In this document: one piece after another, positions 5,483-5,634 of the stretch
Position numbering within the stretch: position 1 is the first letter of the stretch
Layout: each line of letters starts with the position of its first letter
Assembly (NCBI GenBank): GCA_019247245.1
Contig: JAFAPF010000159.1
Location: 1-5,634 of the forward strand
Direction of reading: 5' to 3'
DNA from: Rubrobacter sp.
GTDB taxonomy: Bacteria; Actinomycetota; Rubrobacteria; Rubrobacterales; Rubrobacteraceae
DNA length: 5,634 nt
Made by a program: the position numbers and the translations under genes
Notes under the pieces: generated by a model
The model's input: only the letters and a program-made list of their open reading frames with translations
What the model was told of the DNA's origin: nothing
Database searches by the model: none

Positions 5483-5498
5483 TTCAGGAGGAGGGTTT

Positions 5499-5634
5499 TC
5501 AGACTCTGCGGCCTACCAGCGCATGGTAGACAACCAGCAATATGACCGCTCCCACTATCGCCCATAGAATAGAGCTTAGGCTCAGCCCGTTTAATCCGTG
5601 AAAGCCTAGCAACCGGCCAATGAAACCACCAATA
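5499..5634 (-). CDS. GlsB/YeaQ/YmgE-type stress-response membrane protein, C-terminal part
   Basis: The 44 visible residues begin IGGFIGRLLGFHG, a glycine-rich membrane segment, continue through a short polar turn (LNGLSLSS) and end with a hydrophobic helix ILWAIVGAVILLVVYHALVG before RRV and TGA (5499-5501). The order GGFIGRLLG, loop, SILWAIVGAVILL is the usual C-terminal half of transglycosylase-associated (GlsB/YeaQ/YmgE) proteins. These are inner-membrane proteins of about 80-100 residues linked to stress responses, with no proven biochemical activity. The N-terminus lies beyond the right edge. No frame break is visible. Confidence 0.82.
   Translation of the reverse strand, partial: IGGFIGRLLGFHGLNGLSLSSILWAIVGAVILLVVYHALVGRRV

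Larger units (their letters stand above)
5049..5498. other. Region without a convincing gene; hairpins and weak open frames
   Basis: Stops are frequent in all frames. The longest minus-strand frame, about 5052-5213, contains FPKDLEVATQPLALAVSVLR and ends at a TAG. It lies in the same frame as the N-terminus of the channel remnant, so it may be a degraded upstream part, but I recognise nothing in it. The rest holds the small frame at 5293-5403 and the hairpins listed separately. Confidence 0.55.

Noticed and set aside
1..5634. CRISPR array or defence system
   Set aside because: No regularly spaced repeats and no cas, toxin-antitoxin or restriction gene signature was found.

Overview
The window reads as a decaying accessory region of a bacterial chromosome or large replicon. 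Every gene I can support lies on the minus strand. Three complete genes look intact: a Dps-like ferritin, a small 2Fe-2S ferredoxin-fold protein and a three-helix potassium channel. A fourth gene, a GlsB/YeaQ-type membrane protein, is cut by the right edge. Between them lie four broken genes, found by following one protein across several frames: a small three-helix membrane protein at the left edge, a tyrosine recombinase, a ribbon-helix-helix DNA-binding protein and a six-helix voltage-gated cation channel. Base composition is mixed. It is GC-richer in the ferritin/ferredoxin pair, near 50% in the channel gene and clearly AT-richer in the gap at about 1430-1760. The protein flavour (DPSL ferritin, arginine-rich VIC channel, ParG-like protein) suggests an Actinomycetota or Chloroflexota relative, perhaps Rubrobacter-like, but the sequence does not prove a taxon.

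Layout from left to right. 1-284: frameshifted membrane protein, running off the left edge. 376-1398: two-gene operon, transcribed ferritin then ferredoxin, 12 bases apart, with the second gene's ribosome binding site directly after the ferritin stop. 1399-1761: leader with an imperfect inverted repeat, then AT-rich DNA without a gene. 1762-2673: 299-residue tyrosine recombinase, broken by a 4-bp and an 8-bp tandem duplication. 2707-2795: 15-bp inverted repeat whose near arm overlaps the recombinase promoter. 2856-3755: intact potassium channel with a strong ribosome binding site. 3831-3850: 10-bp tandem duplication. 3955-4267: ribbon-helix-helix remnant. 4316-5048: voltage-gated channel remnant with about five frame breaks, one inside the selectivity filter. 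5049-5498: no convincing gene, but several hairpins. 5499-5634: C-terminus of the GlsB-type protein.

How the parts relate. The ferritin/ferredoxin pair is the clearest functional unit: iron storage and peroxide detoxification, with a possible electron-transfer partner. That partner has Asp at the position of one of the four cluster-ligand cysteines. The channel genes suggest a membrane-potential or ion-homeostasis theme, but only one channel survives. The dead recombinase and the partition-type remnant suggest an old mobile element. A recurrent feature is short head-to-tail duplication (2, 4, 8, 10 and 14 bp), always outside the intact genes. I do not see a clear new multi-gene system. The best leads are the Asp-substituted ferredoxin paired with the ferritin, and the inverted repeat at the recombinase promoter.
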